Source of the DNA: Actinomycetales bacterium
GTDB lineage: Bacteria; Actinomycetota; Actinomycetes; Actinomycetales; Dermatophilaceae
NCBI GenBank assembly: GCA_016715285.1
Contig: JADKAO010000009.1
Span: 28,390 to 92,389 of the forward strand
Reading direction: 5' to 3'
Length of the DNA stretch: 64,000 bases
The notes beneath the pieces are model-generated. The model did not search any database, had not been told where the DNA came from, and saw only the letters and a program-made list of their open reading frames with translations. The translations under genes and the position numbers were made by a program. The first letter of the stretch is position 1, and every line of letters starts with the position of its first letter. This document shows, one piece after another, positions 34,636-43,074 of this stretch.

Positions 34636-35350
34636 CCCGATCTCGCTGCCAGCCGTCGTCATCGTGACCGGCACGAGCACGGGCGTCGGCAAGACGGTCG
34701 CCACTGCTGCCCTCACCGCCATGCTGCTCGCCCGCGGCAGTCGCGTCGCCGTCGTGAAGCCCGCGCAGACCGGGGTCGGACCAGGCGAGCCGGGAGACCT
34801 GGACGAGGTATGCCGTCTCGTCGGCGAGAGCGATCGGGTGACCTATCGAGAGTTTGTCCGATTGGGCGACCCGCTCGCACCAGCCGCGGCAGCCCGCCGG
34901 GAGGGCGTGGACCTCCCTCCCGTCGCAGCGTGGGTAGGAACGATTACCGAGCTTGTCGGCACTCACGATGTCGTCCTGATCGAGGGCGCCGGAGGACTCC
35001 TTGTCGAGCTCGACTCGCGCGGTGGCACCCTGGCAGATCTCGCAGCCGCATTGCGCTACAAGGGAATCAGTGCTGCCGCAGTTATCGTCGCGAGCCCCGG
35101 CCTGGGCACCCTGAACCACACTGCCTTGACGGCGGAAGCACTTGCACGGCGCGGCATACCCCTGCTTGGGGTCATCGTTGGCACGTGGCCGCAGCCCCCT
35201 CACATCCCCGACCTCGCGATGACCGAGAACCTCGCCGACCTCCCCCGGTGTGCTGACGCTCCCCTGCTCGGAGTCCTCCCTGACGGCGCGGGCTCACTAT
35301 CGGCCGCGGCCTTCTGCGCTGGCGTACCGGACTGGCTGGTGGTGACCTGA
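34625..35350 (+). CDS. bioD: Dethiobiotin synthetase
   Basis: A 241-residue ATP-dependent ligase closing the ureido ring of dethiobiotin. Seen: P-loop V-T-G-T-S-T-G-V-G-K-T near residue 14, K-P-A-Q-T-G, E-G-A-G-G-L-L-V-E-L, and a C-terminal region of normal length. The ATG overlaps the end of bioF, so translation is coupled. Together bioB, bioA, bioF and bioD give a full pathway from pimeloyl thioester to biotin in this window. Confidence 0.93.
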   Translation: MPADPISLPAVVIVTGTSTGVGKTVATAALTAMLLARGSRVAVVKPAQTGVGPGEPGDLDEVCRLVGESDRVTYREFVRLGDPLAPAAAARREGVDLPPVAAWVGTITELVGTHDVVLIEGAGGLLVELDSRGGTLADLAAALRYKGISAAAVIVASPGLGTLNHTALTAEALARRGIPLLGVIVGTWPQPPHIPDLAMTENLADLPRCADAPLLGVLPDGAGSLSAAAFCAGVPDWLVVT

Positions 35351-35376
35351 GCGGCGGTGTGCGGTTGAATGGCCCA

Positions 35377-35904
35377 ATGAGCGTTCCCTACCGCATCGCA
35401 GTGGTGTGCACCGGCAATATCTGCCGCTCTCCAATGGGTGAAATTGTGCTTCGTCAGATGCTCGATGACGCTGACGTGACCGGGGTCGAAGTGAGTTCAG
35501 CAGGGACAGCCGGTTGGCACATTGGCGATGGCGCTGACCGCCGTGCGATCCGCCTCATGCGAGAGCGGGGATACGACGCGAGCGAGCACCGCGCTCGGCA
35601 ATTCACGCCGGGGTGGTTTGAGCAGCTTGACCTTGTCCTTGCTGCTGATGAAGGGCACCTTCGGCAATTGCAGGGCATGGTCAGCTCGCACGCCGATCGC
35701 GAAAAGATCCGACTGCTGCGTGAATTCGACGCCGAGGCTGTTGAAGCTGGCACGCTCGATGTAGACGACCCCTACTACGGCGACATGAGCGACTTCGAGC
35801 AGTGCCTCGCAGAGGTCGAAGCCGCCTGCAGAGGCGTGGTTGAGCACGTTCGCGACCTTCAGGGCGCGCGCTCGGCACCTCCTGCGGGCGACGAAGCTCC
35901 GTGA
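35377..35904 (+). CDS. Low-molecular-weight protein-tyrosine phosphatase
   Basis: A 175-residue phosphatase of the LMW-PTP family, cytoplasmic. The P-loop V-C-T-G-N-I-C-R-S-P-M-G contains the nucleophilic cysteine near residue 11 and the arginine; the general-acid aspartate is in V-D-D-P-Y-Y-G. Family members dephosphorylate tyrosine kinases and capsule or polysaccharide export proteins, but no such target is nearby. The start at 35377 (M-S-V-P-Y-R) is preferred over an upstream ATG 18 bases earlier. It follows bioD by 26 bp. Confidence 0.9.
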   Translation: MSVPYRIAVVCTGNICRSPMGEIVLRQMLDDADVTGVEVSSAGTAGWHIGDGADRRAIRLMRERGYDASEHRARQFTPGWFEQLDLVLAADEGHLRQLQGMVSSHADREKIRLLREFDAEAVEAGTLDVDDPYYGDMSDFEQCLAEVEAACRGVVEHVRDLQGARSAPPAGDEAP

Positions 35905-35964
35905 CCGGCGGCATCCCGCAAGCTGCCCCAGGCGCGGCCGTCAAGCCGCCGATCGGCACCCCTC

Positions 35965-36282
35965 GTGGCCCTCACCATCGGGCTGTGCTTCGTCGTCGGC
36001 GTGCTCGGTGGAGTCATTTCTTTCCTCGGGCTCATGTCGTTCATGGGCACCGACGGCTGCAGCACGAGGCCCGACCCACGCGCTTGCGAAGAAGCCGTCA
36101 ACACTGGCGCGAGCATCATCGCCTTCGGATCACCCCTCATCGCGGTCGCCGCCATCGTCGCGGCCATCATCGGCCTTAGCCGCCGCAACCGGCGCGCCTG
36201 GGTCTTCCCCGCCCTCGCCATCCCGCTCGTCATCGCGATGGTGTTCCTCGGCAGCATCGTCTACCAACTCCGCCTGGGCTGA
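35965..36282 (+). CDS. Small membrane protein, N-terminus probably frameshifted
   Basis: A 105-residue protein with three membrane helices (about 1-25, 48-68, 78-100) and a short loop with two cysteines. Beginning directly with a helix is unusual. In the neighbouring frame a GTG at 35901, overlapping the phosphatase stop, encodes a proline-rich cytoplasmic lead-in ending P-I-G-T-P-R-G. A one-base shift near 35965-35972 would join it to L-T-I-G-L-C-F. The full gene is therefore likely 35901-36282 with a frameshift or base-call error. Function unknown. Confidence 0.6.
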   Translation: MALTIGLCFVVGVLGGVISFLGLMSFMGTDGCSTRPDPRACEEAVNTGASIIAFGSPLIAVAAIVAAIIGLSRRNRRAWVFPALAIPLVIAMVFLGSIVYQLRLG

Positions 36283-36320
36283 CTGACGGCGGCCTCTCGG
36301 CCGTCTGGGAAGATACACGC

Positions 36321-37733
36321 ATGACTTCCCTTGGTGACGTCGAGCCCCAGATCGCCCTCGGAGCCCTCGACGGGCGCTATCGGACTGCCATCGCTCCGCT
36401 CGTCGATCACCTCTCCGAGGCCGCCCTCAACCGCGAACGAATCCGCGTCGAAGTCGAGTGGTTCATCCACCTCACCTCGCATGCCGTGGTGCCCGGTGTC
36501 CGCTCCCTCACAGAGACCGAGCGGGTCGCGCTGCGCCGCGTGGTCGACGGTTTCGGCCCAGCCGATATCGCTGAACTCGCCGAGATCGAACGAGTCACTG
36601 TCCACGACGTCAAGGCGGTTGAGTACTACCTCAAGAAGCGGCTAGCCACCATTGCGCCCGAGCCGGTCGACGCGGGTCTCGCCGAGCTCATCCACTTCGC
36701 CTGCACGTCCGAGGACATCAACAACCTCGCGTATGCGCTCATGGTCAAAGGCGCCGTCGAGCAGGTGTGGTTGCCGCGCGCCCAGGCGCTTGCTGACCAA
36801 CTCGGCGCAATGGCCCGTGACCTTGCCGACGTACCCCTGCTCGCGCACACCCACGGGCAGCCGGCCACGCCGACGACGATGGGCAAGGAACTCGCGGTGC
36901 TCACCTTCCGGCTGCAGCGACAACTCACGCGGGTGAGGGGGACGGCATACCTCGGGAAGTTCAACGGCGCGACCGGCACCTACGGCGCGCACCTGGCTGC
37001 AGTGCCCGAGCACGACTGGGAGGCAACCTCGCGCGCTTTCGTTGAAAGCCTTGGGCTGCAGTGGAATCCGCTCACGACCCAGATCGAGAGCCACGACTGG
37101 CAGGCCGAGGTGTATGCCGATATGGCGCGGTTCAACCGCATCCTGCACGGGCTCGCTGTTGACGTCTGGACCTATATCTCCAAGGGGTATTTCGCGCAGG
37201 TCCGCGGTCAGGGGACGGTCGGGTCGAGCACGATGCCGCACAAGGTCAACCCGATCCGGTTCGAAAACGCCGAGGCCAATCTGGAGGTCTCGACCGCGCT
37301 CCTCGACGTGCTCGGTTCAACGCTCGTGGAGTCTCGGATGCAACGCGACCTCACCGACTCGTCCATGCAGCGCAACATCGGCACGGCATTCGGGCACTCG
37401 CTGCTCGCGATCGACAATGTATGCCGTGGCCTCTCGGGTCTTGATGCCGTTCCCGTGGCGATGGCGGCGGATCTCGACAGCAACTGGGAGGTGCTCGCTG
37501 AGCCGATCCAGTCGGCGATGCGCGCTCTCGCGGCTCGGGGTGTCGAGGGGATGGACAGCCCCTACGAGCGGCTCAAGGAGTTGACCCGTGGGCGGCGGAT
37601 TGGCGCGGATGACCTGCGGGACTTCATCGGGGGGTTGGGCTTGCCTGAAGACGTCAGCGCACGCCTGCAGGCCATGACGCCCCAGTCATACGTGGGCCTT
37701 GCCCCCAGCCTGGTCAGGCATCTCGACGGCTGA
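36321..37733 (+). CDS. purB: Adenylosuccinate lyase
   Basis: A 470-residue fumarase/aspartase-superfamily enzyme acting twice in purine synthesis (SAICAR and adenylosuccinate cleavage). Seen: L-D-G-R-Y-R near the start, A-C-T-S-E-D-I-N-N, H-T-H-G-Q-P-A-T-P-T-T-M-G, and the flexible signature G-S-S-T-M-P-H-K-V-N-P-I-R-F-E-N. Length fits the E. coli-type PurB (about 456). Stand-alone, convergent with the glyoxalase-like gene. Confidence 0.95.
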   Translation: MTSLGDVEPQIALGALDGRYRTAIAPLVDHLSEAALNRERIRVEVEWFIHLTSHAVVPGVRSLTETERVALRRVVDGFGPADIAELAEIERVTVHDVKAVEYYLKKRLATIAPEPVDAGLAELIHFACTSEDINNLAYALMVKGAVEQVWLPRAQALADQLGAMARDLADVPLLAHTHGQPATPTTMGKELAVLTFRLQRQLTRVRGTAYLGKFNGATGTYGAHLAAVPEHDWEATSRAFVESLGLQWNPLTTQIESHDWQAEVYADMARFNRILHGLAVDVWTYISKGYFAQVRGQGTVGSSTMPHKVNPIRFENAEANLEVSTALLDVLGSTLVESRMQRDLTDSSMQRNIGTAFGHSLLAIDNVCRGLSGLDAVPVAMAADLDSNWEVLAEPIQSAMRALAARGVEGMDSPYERLKELTRGRRIGADDLRDFIGGLGLPEDVSARLQAMTPQSYVGLAPSLVRHLDG

Positions 37734-37793
37734 CGGCGGGGCGCTGACCAACGGCTGGGCCAGCGGTCGACCACGACGCAGGTGCGAACGAGG

Positions 37794-38438
37794 TCAGACG
37801 GTGATGCGGCCCTGTGGGTTCTCGAAAGTGACCGAGAGCAAACCCGGCGTGCCGCGGGGAGCCACAAACTCGAACTCCAAAGTGGACGGCTTGTAATCCT
37901 CAGGCAGGCCGCACCACTCACGCACGCGCATCGGGTCGCCGGCAATCTCCAGTCCAATGAGGTGGACTTCGCTCGGTCCGTCGCCGGAAGGGTGTCGGGT
38001 GGTTTGGTCCCACTCAACGTAGAAGGGCAGCTGCGGGTCGGCAATGAGTCCCTTGACACCGAGTTGACGCCACCGCACCTCCTCGCCGGTCGTCGTGCGA
38101 CGGAAGCCCGGCGCTGATGCCCGGCCGAGCCGCTGCTCCACCGCGGTGATGTCGTCGACCCGGACAACCCAGCCGAGCCAGCCGCCACCAAGCTCCGAAC
38201 GAGCACGGACGGCTTGACCGAAGGGAGCCTTGTCGGACGCCGGGTGATCGAGGACTTCGACGACCTCGACATAGCGTGAGTTGGCCAGCGGCAAGATGAC
38301 GTTGCGCGTCCCAAACCTCGGGTGAATCCCCCCGCAGACCGGCTTGACTCCGATGAGCTTTCCGAGCCGTTCCGCGGTCGCATGGAGGCCGTCGTGCTCC
38401 GCGGCATACGAGACGTGGTCAACGCGCATGCGACCCAT
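37794..38438 (-). CDS. Glyoxalase-like (VOC superfamily) protein
   Basis: A 214-residue protein of the glyoxalase-like VOC type. It opens with M-R-V-D-H-V-S-Y-A and has R-F-G-T-R-N-V-I-L-P-L-A-N-S-R-Y-V-E-V-V-E-V, typical of this family. Metal-binding residues could not be assigned with confidence, and the substrate is unknown. An ATG nine bases later (M-R-V-D-H) is an alternative start. Convergent with purB. Confidence 0.8.
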   Translation of the reverse strand: MGRMRVDHVSYAAEHDGLHATAERLGKLIGVKPVCGGIHPRFGTRNVILPLANSRYVEVVEVLDHPASDKAPFGQAVRARSELGGGWLGWVVRVDDITAVEQRLGRASAPGFRRTTTGEEVRWRQLGVKGLIADPQLPFYVEWDQTTRHPSGDGPSEVHLIGLEIAGDPMRVREWCGLPEDYKPSTLEFEFVAPRGTPGLLSVTFENPQGRITV

Positions 38439-38522
38439 CGTGACACACCCCTGGAGGTGCCTTTGACCACGCTGTCAGTTTGTCAAGAGGTAGATACTGA
38501 ACGTTCGGTCGTGTAAGCGTTT

Positions 38523-39347
38523 CTATCCGCGTTGACGGACAGCCTCGAATAGGACGATCGCGGCGGCCGCGGCAACATTGAGCGAATTCGCCTTGCCACA
38601 CAGCGGAATTCGTGCAGGAAGGCCCGCTTCCAGGACGCTTGGGGAAATCCCATGCTTCTCGGCACCGACCACAATCGCGACTCGTCCGGTGAGATCGATG
38701 TCCGTATATCGGACGTGTGTCTCCGGCGTCGTGGTGACAAGACGAATCCCATACTCGTTGGCCCAGGCCAACATCTCTGCGGCAGTCGCCGTCGCGACAG
38801 GCACTGCAAATACCGTGCCCTTACTTGCGCGCACGACATTGGGATTGGCCCAATCAGTGACCGCATCGACGGCGATCACGGCGCACACCCCGGCCGCATC
38901 CGCCGTGCGGAGCATGGCACCCAGATTGCCGGGCTTCTCGGCCCCTTGAGCGATGAGGAACAGCCCGTCCGCAGGCACATCCACCTGGGCTAGGGTCCGG
39001 TCGACCGGAGGCAGCAGACCGATGAGCCCGTCCGGACCGTCGCGATAGGACACCTTCTCGAAGGCCGCCCGGCCCACGTACACAATCTCCGCCCCAGCTG
39101 CTCTGGCGGCCTCGACGAAGTCGATCTGCCGCCCGATGTCTTGCATCCCGGCATACCCCGCCGGACTGTAGAGCTCAGGACAGATAAACAGGGTCCGCGG
39201 CACGGCACCCGCCGCGAGTGCGAGCGCGAGTTCTTCGAAGCCTTCGACGACCGTGAGGCCCGCGTCCTCGCGGGTTCGCCGGCGGCGTAACGCGACCAGA
39301 GCCTTGAGGCGCGGGTTCGCCGGGGAGGTGATTGTGAGGTCGGGCAT
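38523..39347 (-). CDS. SpoU/TrmH family RNA 2'-O-methyltransferase
   Basis: A 274-residue SAM-dependent methyltransferase with the trefoil-knot fold. The N-terminal substrate domain has I-T-S-x-x-N-P-R-L-K and V-V-E-G-F-E-E-L. The catalytic domain has A-Q-G-A-E-K-P-G-N-L-G-A-M-L-R-T-A-D-A-A-G, then V-V-G-A-E-K-H-G-I-S and L-C-G-K-A-N-S-L-N-V-A-A-A-A-A-I. It probably methylates rRNA; the exact nucleotide is unknown. Last of a minus-strand run with the membrane protein, HAD phosphatase and serS. Confidence 0.88.
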   Translation of the reverse strand: MPDLTITSPANPRLKALVALRRRRTREDAGLTVVEGFEELALALAAGAVPRTLFICPELYSPAGYAGMQDIGRQIDFVEAARAAGAEIVYVGRAAFEKVSYRDGPDGLIGLLPPVDRTLAQVDVPADGLFLIAQGAEKPGNLGAMLRTADAAGVCAVIAVDAVTDWANPNVVRASKGTVFAVPVATATAAEMLAWANEYGIRLVTTTPETHVRYTDIDLTGRVAIVVGAEKHGISPSVLEAGLPARIPLCGKANSLNVAAAAAIVLFEAVRQRG

Positions 39348-39435
39348 CAGACATCAAGGGTATGCCGTCCCGGAGCCGGGAGGCGGGCCCGCTCGACACC
39401 ACCTCGCTGGACGATCACGGCAACGTCCGGGGCGG

Positions 39436-40116
39436 TCAGGGATGACCTGGGAGATAGCGCTTTACGAGCTGAGGCCCAGCCAACGGATCGGTCAGGACGG
39501 CGCGAACGTTCGGAGCGCTGAGCGCCTGCACGACGTAGGTTAGTTCGGCGAGTGAGACACCGATTGGCCTCCCGTCGATCGTGGCCTCCACCGTGAGGTG
39601 AAGGGGTGACGCGTCCCAGGTGAGCGTGGATTCTCGCCGTTGCCAATGTTGCGTGATGACCGTCGGGGTGAGCACGAGGTCGCCTCGGTTACCCCGGCCG
39701 AAGAGGTCATTCCCCGCCAGATAGCTCACGGGGGCGGCGATCGCGAACACAATGGCGGCGCCGGGCCAGATGCCGCGGGCTGCCGCGAGGATGCCTATGG
39801 CAACCGTCGGAAACAGGAAACTCGCGAACCAGAACCGCACCAGCGCGTCCGTGACCCGAAGGCCGACGATGCGGACACCCGGAGGCGATGAGGTCGCCTG
39901 CACGACGGGGGCGCGCCGACGAGAGGCGATCTCCCACCGGTACACGACGCCTAGGACGAGCGGAAAGGCGAGCCACGCCGCCAGACCGAGGAAGAGCCAG
40001 CGCCCCCCCGGATTCGTGGACCGCCAGCCCATCGCACTCAACCCGGCGATGAGCCCGAGGAGCAGGACGAAGCCCAGCACGTTGGGCGCCTGATTCCGGG
40101 GCCGGACCTGCGGCAC
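39436..40116 (-). CDS. Membrane protein of unknown function
   Basis: A 226-residue protein with two pairs of membrane helices (near residues 11-47 and 87-125 of this start) and a soluble C-terminal domain. That domain has T-P-T-V-I-T-Q-H-W and L-T-W-D-A-S-P-L, which resembles a PH-like fold. No family is firmly recognised. The GTG at 40116 is chosen because it follows the HAD stop by 10 bp with GAGAGA upstream; the longer open frame would overlap the HAD gene by 44 bp. Confidence 0.65.
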   Translation of the reverse strand: MPQVRPRNQAPNVLGFVLLLGLIAGLSAMGWRSTNPGGRWLFLGLAAWLAFPLVLGVVYRWEIASRRRAPVVQATSSPPGVRIVGLRVTDALVRFWFASFLFPTVAIGILAAARGIWPGAAIVFAIAAPVSYLAGNDLFGRGNRGDLVLTPTVITQHWQRRESTLTWDASPLHLTVEATIDGRPIGVSLAELTYVVQALSAPNVRAVLTDPLAGPQLVKRYLPGHP

Positions 40117-40126
40117 GAGAGATCTC

Positions 40127-40936
40127 TCAGCGGAGGGGGGAGAGAACGTCGGCGAGGGCCCCGTCGTCAACGTGTCCCGTCACCTCATCCGCGGCGGCTT
40201 TGACCTCATCGGGCGCATTGCCCATGGCCACTCCACGGGCGGCCCACCGCAGCATCTCGAGGTCGTTGCGCTGGTCGCCGACGGCGACCGTATCGGAGGG
40301 TTCAACGCCGAGTCGACGCCGCATCAGCTCCAGCGCCGACCCCTTGGAGACTCCCTCGGGATTGATGTCGAGCCACGCGGTCCAGCCCACGGCATACGAG
40401 ACCTCGTGAAGGCCGATCCGCTCGATGTGCGCCATGAAGTCTTCGGGCTCGGTGTCCGGCATCCGCAAGGTGACGCGCGTCGCCGGGCGGGAAACGAGCT
40501 TCTCCCACGGCACGACCTTCTGCCGCCCCCAGAGCTCTCCCTCGGGGAAGGGCTGGTTGACGCGGAAGCCTTTGCCGAGTACCTCCACTGCGATGTATGC
40601 CGTGGGCAGTTCGTCGCGCAGCAAGGTCAACGCCGGCTTGGGATCGAAGGTCACCTTGTCGATGATCTTGTAGCCCTTCTTGCGCTTGGGTTCGACCCGC
40701 AGGCTGACCGCGCCGTTGGAGCACACGGCATACCCGCTGGTGATCCCGAGCATCTCCAGGACTGGCATGGTCGCGACGACCGAGCGGCCGGTGGCGATCA
40801 CGATGTGGTGACCGGCGTCAGCAACCGCGCTAATCGCTTCTCGCACAGGCTTTTTAAGGTCACCCCCGTGCGTGAGGATGGTGCCGTCGATATCGAGGGC
40901 GACTAGCGAGCGCCCGACCGGGCGTTCCAGCGTCAT
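40127..40936 (-). CDS. Cof-type HAD-superfamily phosphatase
   Basis: A 269-residue hydrolase. The nucleophile motif is D-I-D-G-T-I (V-A-L-D-I-D-G-T) near residue 14; A-T-G-R-S gives motif II; and V-A-V-G-D-Q-R-N-D-L-E-M-L gives the C-terminal motif. A large C2B cap lies between, as in Cof-type sugar-phosphate or cofactor phosphatases. Substrate unknown. It starts 13 bp after serS and is probably in its operon. Confidence 0.9.
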   Translation of the reverse strand: MTLERPVGRSLVALDIDGTILTHGGDLKKPVREAISAVADAGHHIVIATGRSVVATMPVLEMLGITSGYAVCSNGAVSLRVEPKRKKGYKIIDKVTFDPKPALTLLRDELPTAYIAVEVLGKGFRVNQPFPEGELWGRQKVVPWEKLVSRPATRVTLRMPDTEPEDFMAHIERIGLHEVSYAVGWTAWLDINPEGVSKGSALELMRRRLGVEPSDTVAVGDQRNDLEMLRWAARGVAMGNAPDEVKAAADEVTGHVDDGALADVLSPLR

Positions 40937-40949
40937 GACGAGATCCCGG

Positions 40950-42230
40950 TCAGCGGACCGGCGTCAGCACGTCCAGGCCACCCATGAAGGGCCGCAACGC
41001 CTCAGGAACGCGCACGCTGCCATCGGCCTGCTGGTGGTTCTCGAGGATCGCGACAATCCACCGGGTCGTGGCAAGCGTGCCGTTGAGAGTGGCAACGACC
41101 CGCGTCGCACCAGTGCCCTGGGGGTCGCGCTCGCGCACACCCAGCCGTCGCGCCTGAAAGGTCGTGCAGTTGGACGTTGACGTGAGCTCGCGATAGCGGC
41201 CCTGCGACGGCACCCACCCCTCGCAGTCGAACTTGCGGGCAGCTGGGTCACCAAGGTCGCCCGCAGCGGTGTCGATGATGCGGTAGGGCAGCTCGCACTT
41301 GTCGAGCATCTGGCGCTCCCAATCGAGCAGCCGCTCGTGCTCGGCCTCGGCGTCCTCCGGGCGGCAGTAGACGAACATCTCTACCTTGTGGAACTGGTGC
41401 ACCCGAATGATGCCCTTGGTGTCCTTGCCGTGGCTGCCGGCCTCGCGGCGGTAGCAGGCCGACCACCCGGCATACCGCTTGGGGCCGGCCTCGAGGTCGA
41501 TGATTTCGTCGGCGTGATAGCCCGAGAGGGCGACCTCTGAGGTGCCGGTGAGGTAGAGGTCGTCAGCCGGCAGGTAGTAGACCTCGTCGGCGTGGTGGTC
41601 AATGAAGCCAGCGCCGCGCATGACCTCAGGACGCACCAGCGTGGGCGTGATCATGGGGATAAAACCCGCCTCAACCGCCTGGGCGATGGCCATCTGCAGC
41701 AACGCCAACTCGAGCCGCGCACCGACGCCGGTGAGGAAGTAGAACCGCGCCCCCGCGACCTTGGCCCCGCGCTCCATGTCGATCGCGCCGAGCGATTCAC
41801 CGAGGGTCAAGTGGTCGCGGGGCTCGAACCCCTCAGCCGCAAAATCCCTTGGCGTGCCGACGGTTTCGCGCAGGACGTAATCCTCCTCGCCGCCGCTTGG
41901 GGTATCGGCGAGGATGACATTGGAGACGCTCGACAGCAGAGTCTGCAGCTCGATGTCGGCCGCTGCCGCCGCGGCGTCGAGGGCCTTGACCCGCTCCGAC
42001 AGCTCCTTGACTTGGGCGAGCAAAGCGGCCTTTTCGTCGCCTTTGGCTGCGGCGACGAGCTTGCCGAACGACTTCTGCTCCGAGCGCGCCGCCTCAAACC
42101 CCGACAGTGACGACCGACGGCGTTCGTCGTCAGCGAGGATGGCTTCGACGACGCCTGGGTCGTCGCCGCGGGCGATTTGCGAGCGCCGAACCTCATCGGG
42201 GTTGTCGCGCACGAGCTTGATGTCGATCAC
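40950..42230 (-). CDS. serS: Seryl-tRNA synthetase
   Basis: A 426-residue class II aminoacyl-tRNA synthetase. The N-terminal coiled-coil arm (about 30-100) holds K-S-F-G-K-L. Motif 2 is in Y-R-R-E-A-G-S-H-G-K-D-T-K-G-I-I-R-V-H-Q-F. T-S-E-V-A-L-S-G-Y and the motif 3 region N-G-T-L-A-T-T-R-W-I-V-A-I-L-E-N-H-Q are intact. The GTG start at 42230 gives the standard I-D-I-K-L-V-R-D-N-P. No tRNA gene or T-box was seen next to it. Confidence 0.96.
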   Translation of the reverse strand: MIDIKLVRDNPDEVRRSQIARGDDPGVVEAILADDERRRSSLSGFEAARSEQKSFGKLVAAAKGDEKAALLAQVKELSERVKALDAAAAAADIELQTLLSSVSNVILADTPSGGEEDYVLRETVGTPRDFAAEGFEPRDHLTLGESLGAIDMERGAKVAGARFYFLTGVGARLELALLQMAIAQAVEAGFIPMITPTLVRPEVMRGAGFIDHHADEVYYLPADDLYLTGTSEVALSGYHADEIIDLEAGPKRYAGWSACYRREAGSHGKDTKGIIRVHQFHKVEMFVYCRPEDAEAEHERLLDWERQMLDKCELPYRIIDTAAGDLGDPAARKFDCEGWVPSQGRYRELTSTSNCTTFQARRLGVRERDPQGTGATRVVATLNGTLATTRWIVAILENHQQADGSVRVPEALRPFMGGLDVLTPVR

Positions 42231-42286
42231 GCTGGTCAGCCTAGCGAGCGCGCCACCCCCTCCTCACCGGAGTTTCAGGCGGCGGA

Positions 42287-42853
42287 TCAGGCGCCGACGT
42301 CCCACGCGTGGTGGACCAAGTCGTGCACGAAGTACGTCGCGAGGGTCGCCACCGTGAACTCCGACCCATTGCTCCGTACGCCGCGCCGCTCCCAATCTGC
42401 TTCTCCGCCAACGCTTCCGACGCGTTCGAAGGCGACCGCCGCCTGCTCCCCCGCCGCGACGATCTCCTGCGCCACGACGGACGGGTCGGCGACGGCATAC
42501 CTGCTGGTGATCGCAGTCTCATCCTGGTCCCAGTTGGCGAAGACAGGCTCGTCCTCGGCGAGCATGAGGCCGACTCGCGCCGCGAAGAGGACCAAGACGT
42601 CGCGCACGTGGCAGCCGTATTCAACCGGGGACCACACGGTGGCCGCTGGCCGAACGCGCGCATCGGCGCGGGCGAGGACTCCGGGCCAGAGCGCCGCTTG
42701 CGCGCGCACGAGCCGCGGCACGTCGCGCGGATCGGTGTCGGCCGCGGCATACCCACAATCGGGGCACGGACGTTGCAGGACCCAGGTCCAGTCTTTGCCG
42801 TCGGGCGGAGGCACCGGGAAGAGCGGACGAGATGGTGAGTCAGCAGCAGACAT
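42287..42853 (-). CDS. DinB-like four-helix metalloenzyme family protein
   Basis: A 188-residue protein resembling the DinB/mycothiol-dependent maleylpyruvate isomerase N-terminal family, with W-S-P-V-E-Y-G-C-H-V-R-D-V near the middle and H-D-L-V-H-H-A-W-D near the end. The histidines are the likely metal ligands. An N-terminal C-P-D-C-G pair is present. These enzymes often use mycothiol; substrate unknown. It stands alone, 56 bp downstream of no obvious partner, on the minus strand before serS. Confidence 0.8.
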   Translation of the reverse strand: MSAADSPSRPLFPVPPPDGKDWTWVLQRPCPDCGYAAADTDPRDVPRLVRAQAALWPGVLARADARVRPAATVWSPVEYGCHVRDVLVLFAARVGLMLAEDEPVFANWDQDETAITSRYAVADPSVVAQEIVAAGEQAAVAFERVGSVGGEADWERRGVRSNGSEFTVATLATYFVHDLVHHAWDVGA

Positions 42854-43074
42854 GCGAGGGAGTATGCCGCCTGCGCTCTAAGGCGTGCGACCGGGTCCAC
42901 AGTGGCCACGACACGATGGGAGAGACGATCGTTATCGACTGTTCATCTCCCTCTGATGATTGAGATTAACAGCGTCGTTCCTGATCCAAGGCGGAGTTCC
43001 CTAGGGTCGAGGGCGGTCCGTGACGGCTTTGCGCGCTCGGATCGACACTGTCGGTCGAGTGGGGGAAGAGCGGA
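42854..43074 (+). promoter_or_regulatory. Leader region of the giant surface-protein gene
   Basis: 221 bp between the divergent DinB-like gene and the surface protein. It includes an AT-richer segment (about 42920-42985, around ATTGAGATTAACAGC) likely to hold the promoter. The site GGGGGAAGAG precedes the ATG. No gene or tRNA was found. Confidence 0.4.

Noticed and set aside
42854..43074. tRNA gene next to serS or the surface protein
   Set aside because: No cloverleaf could be drawn here, and no tRNA was recognised anywhere in the window.
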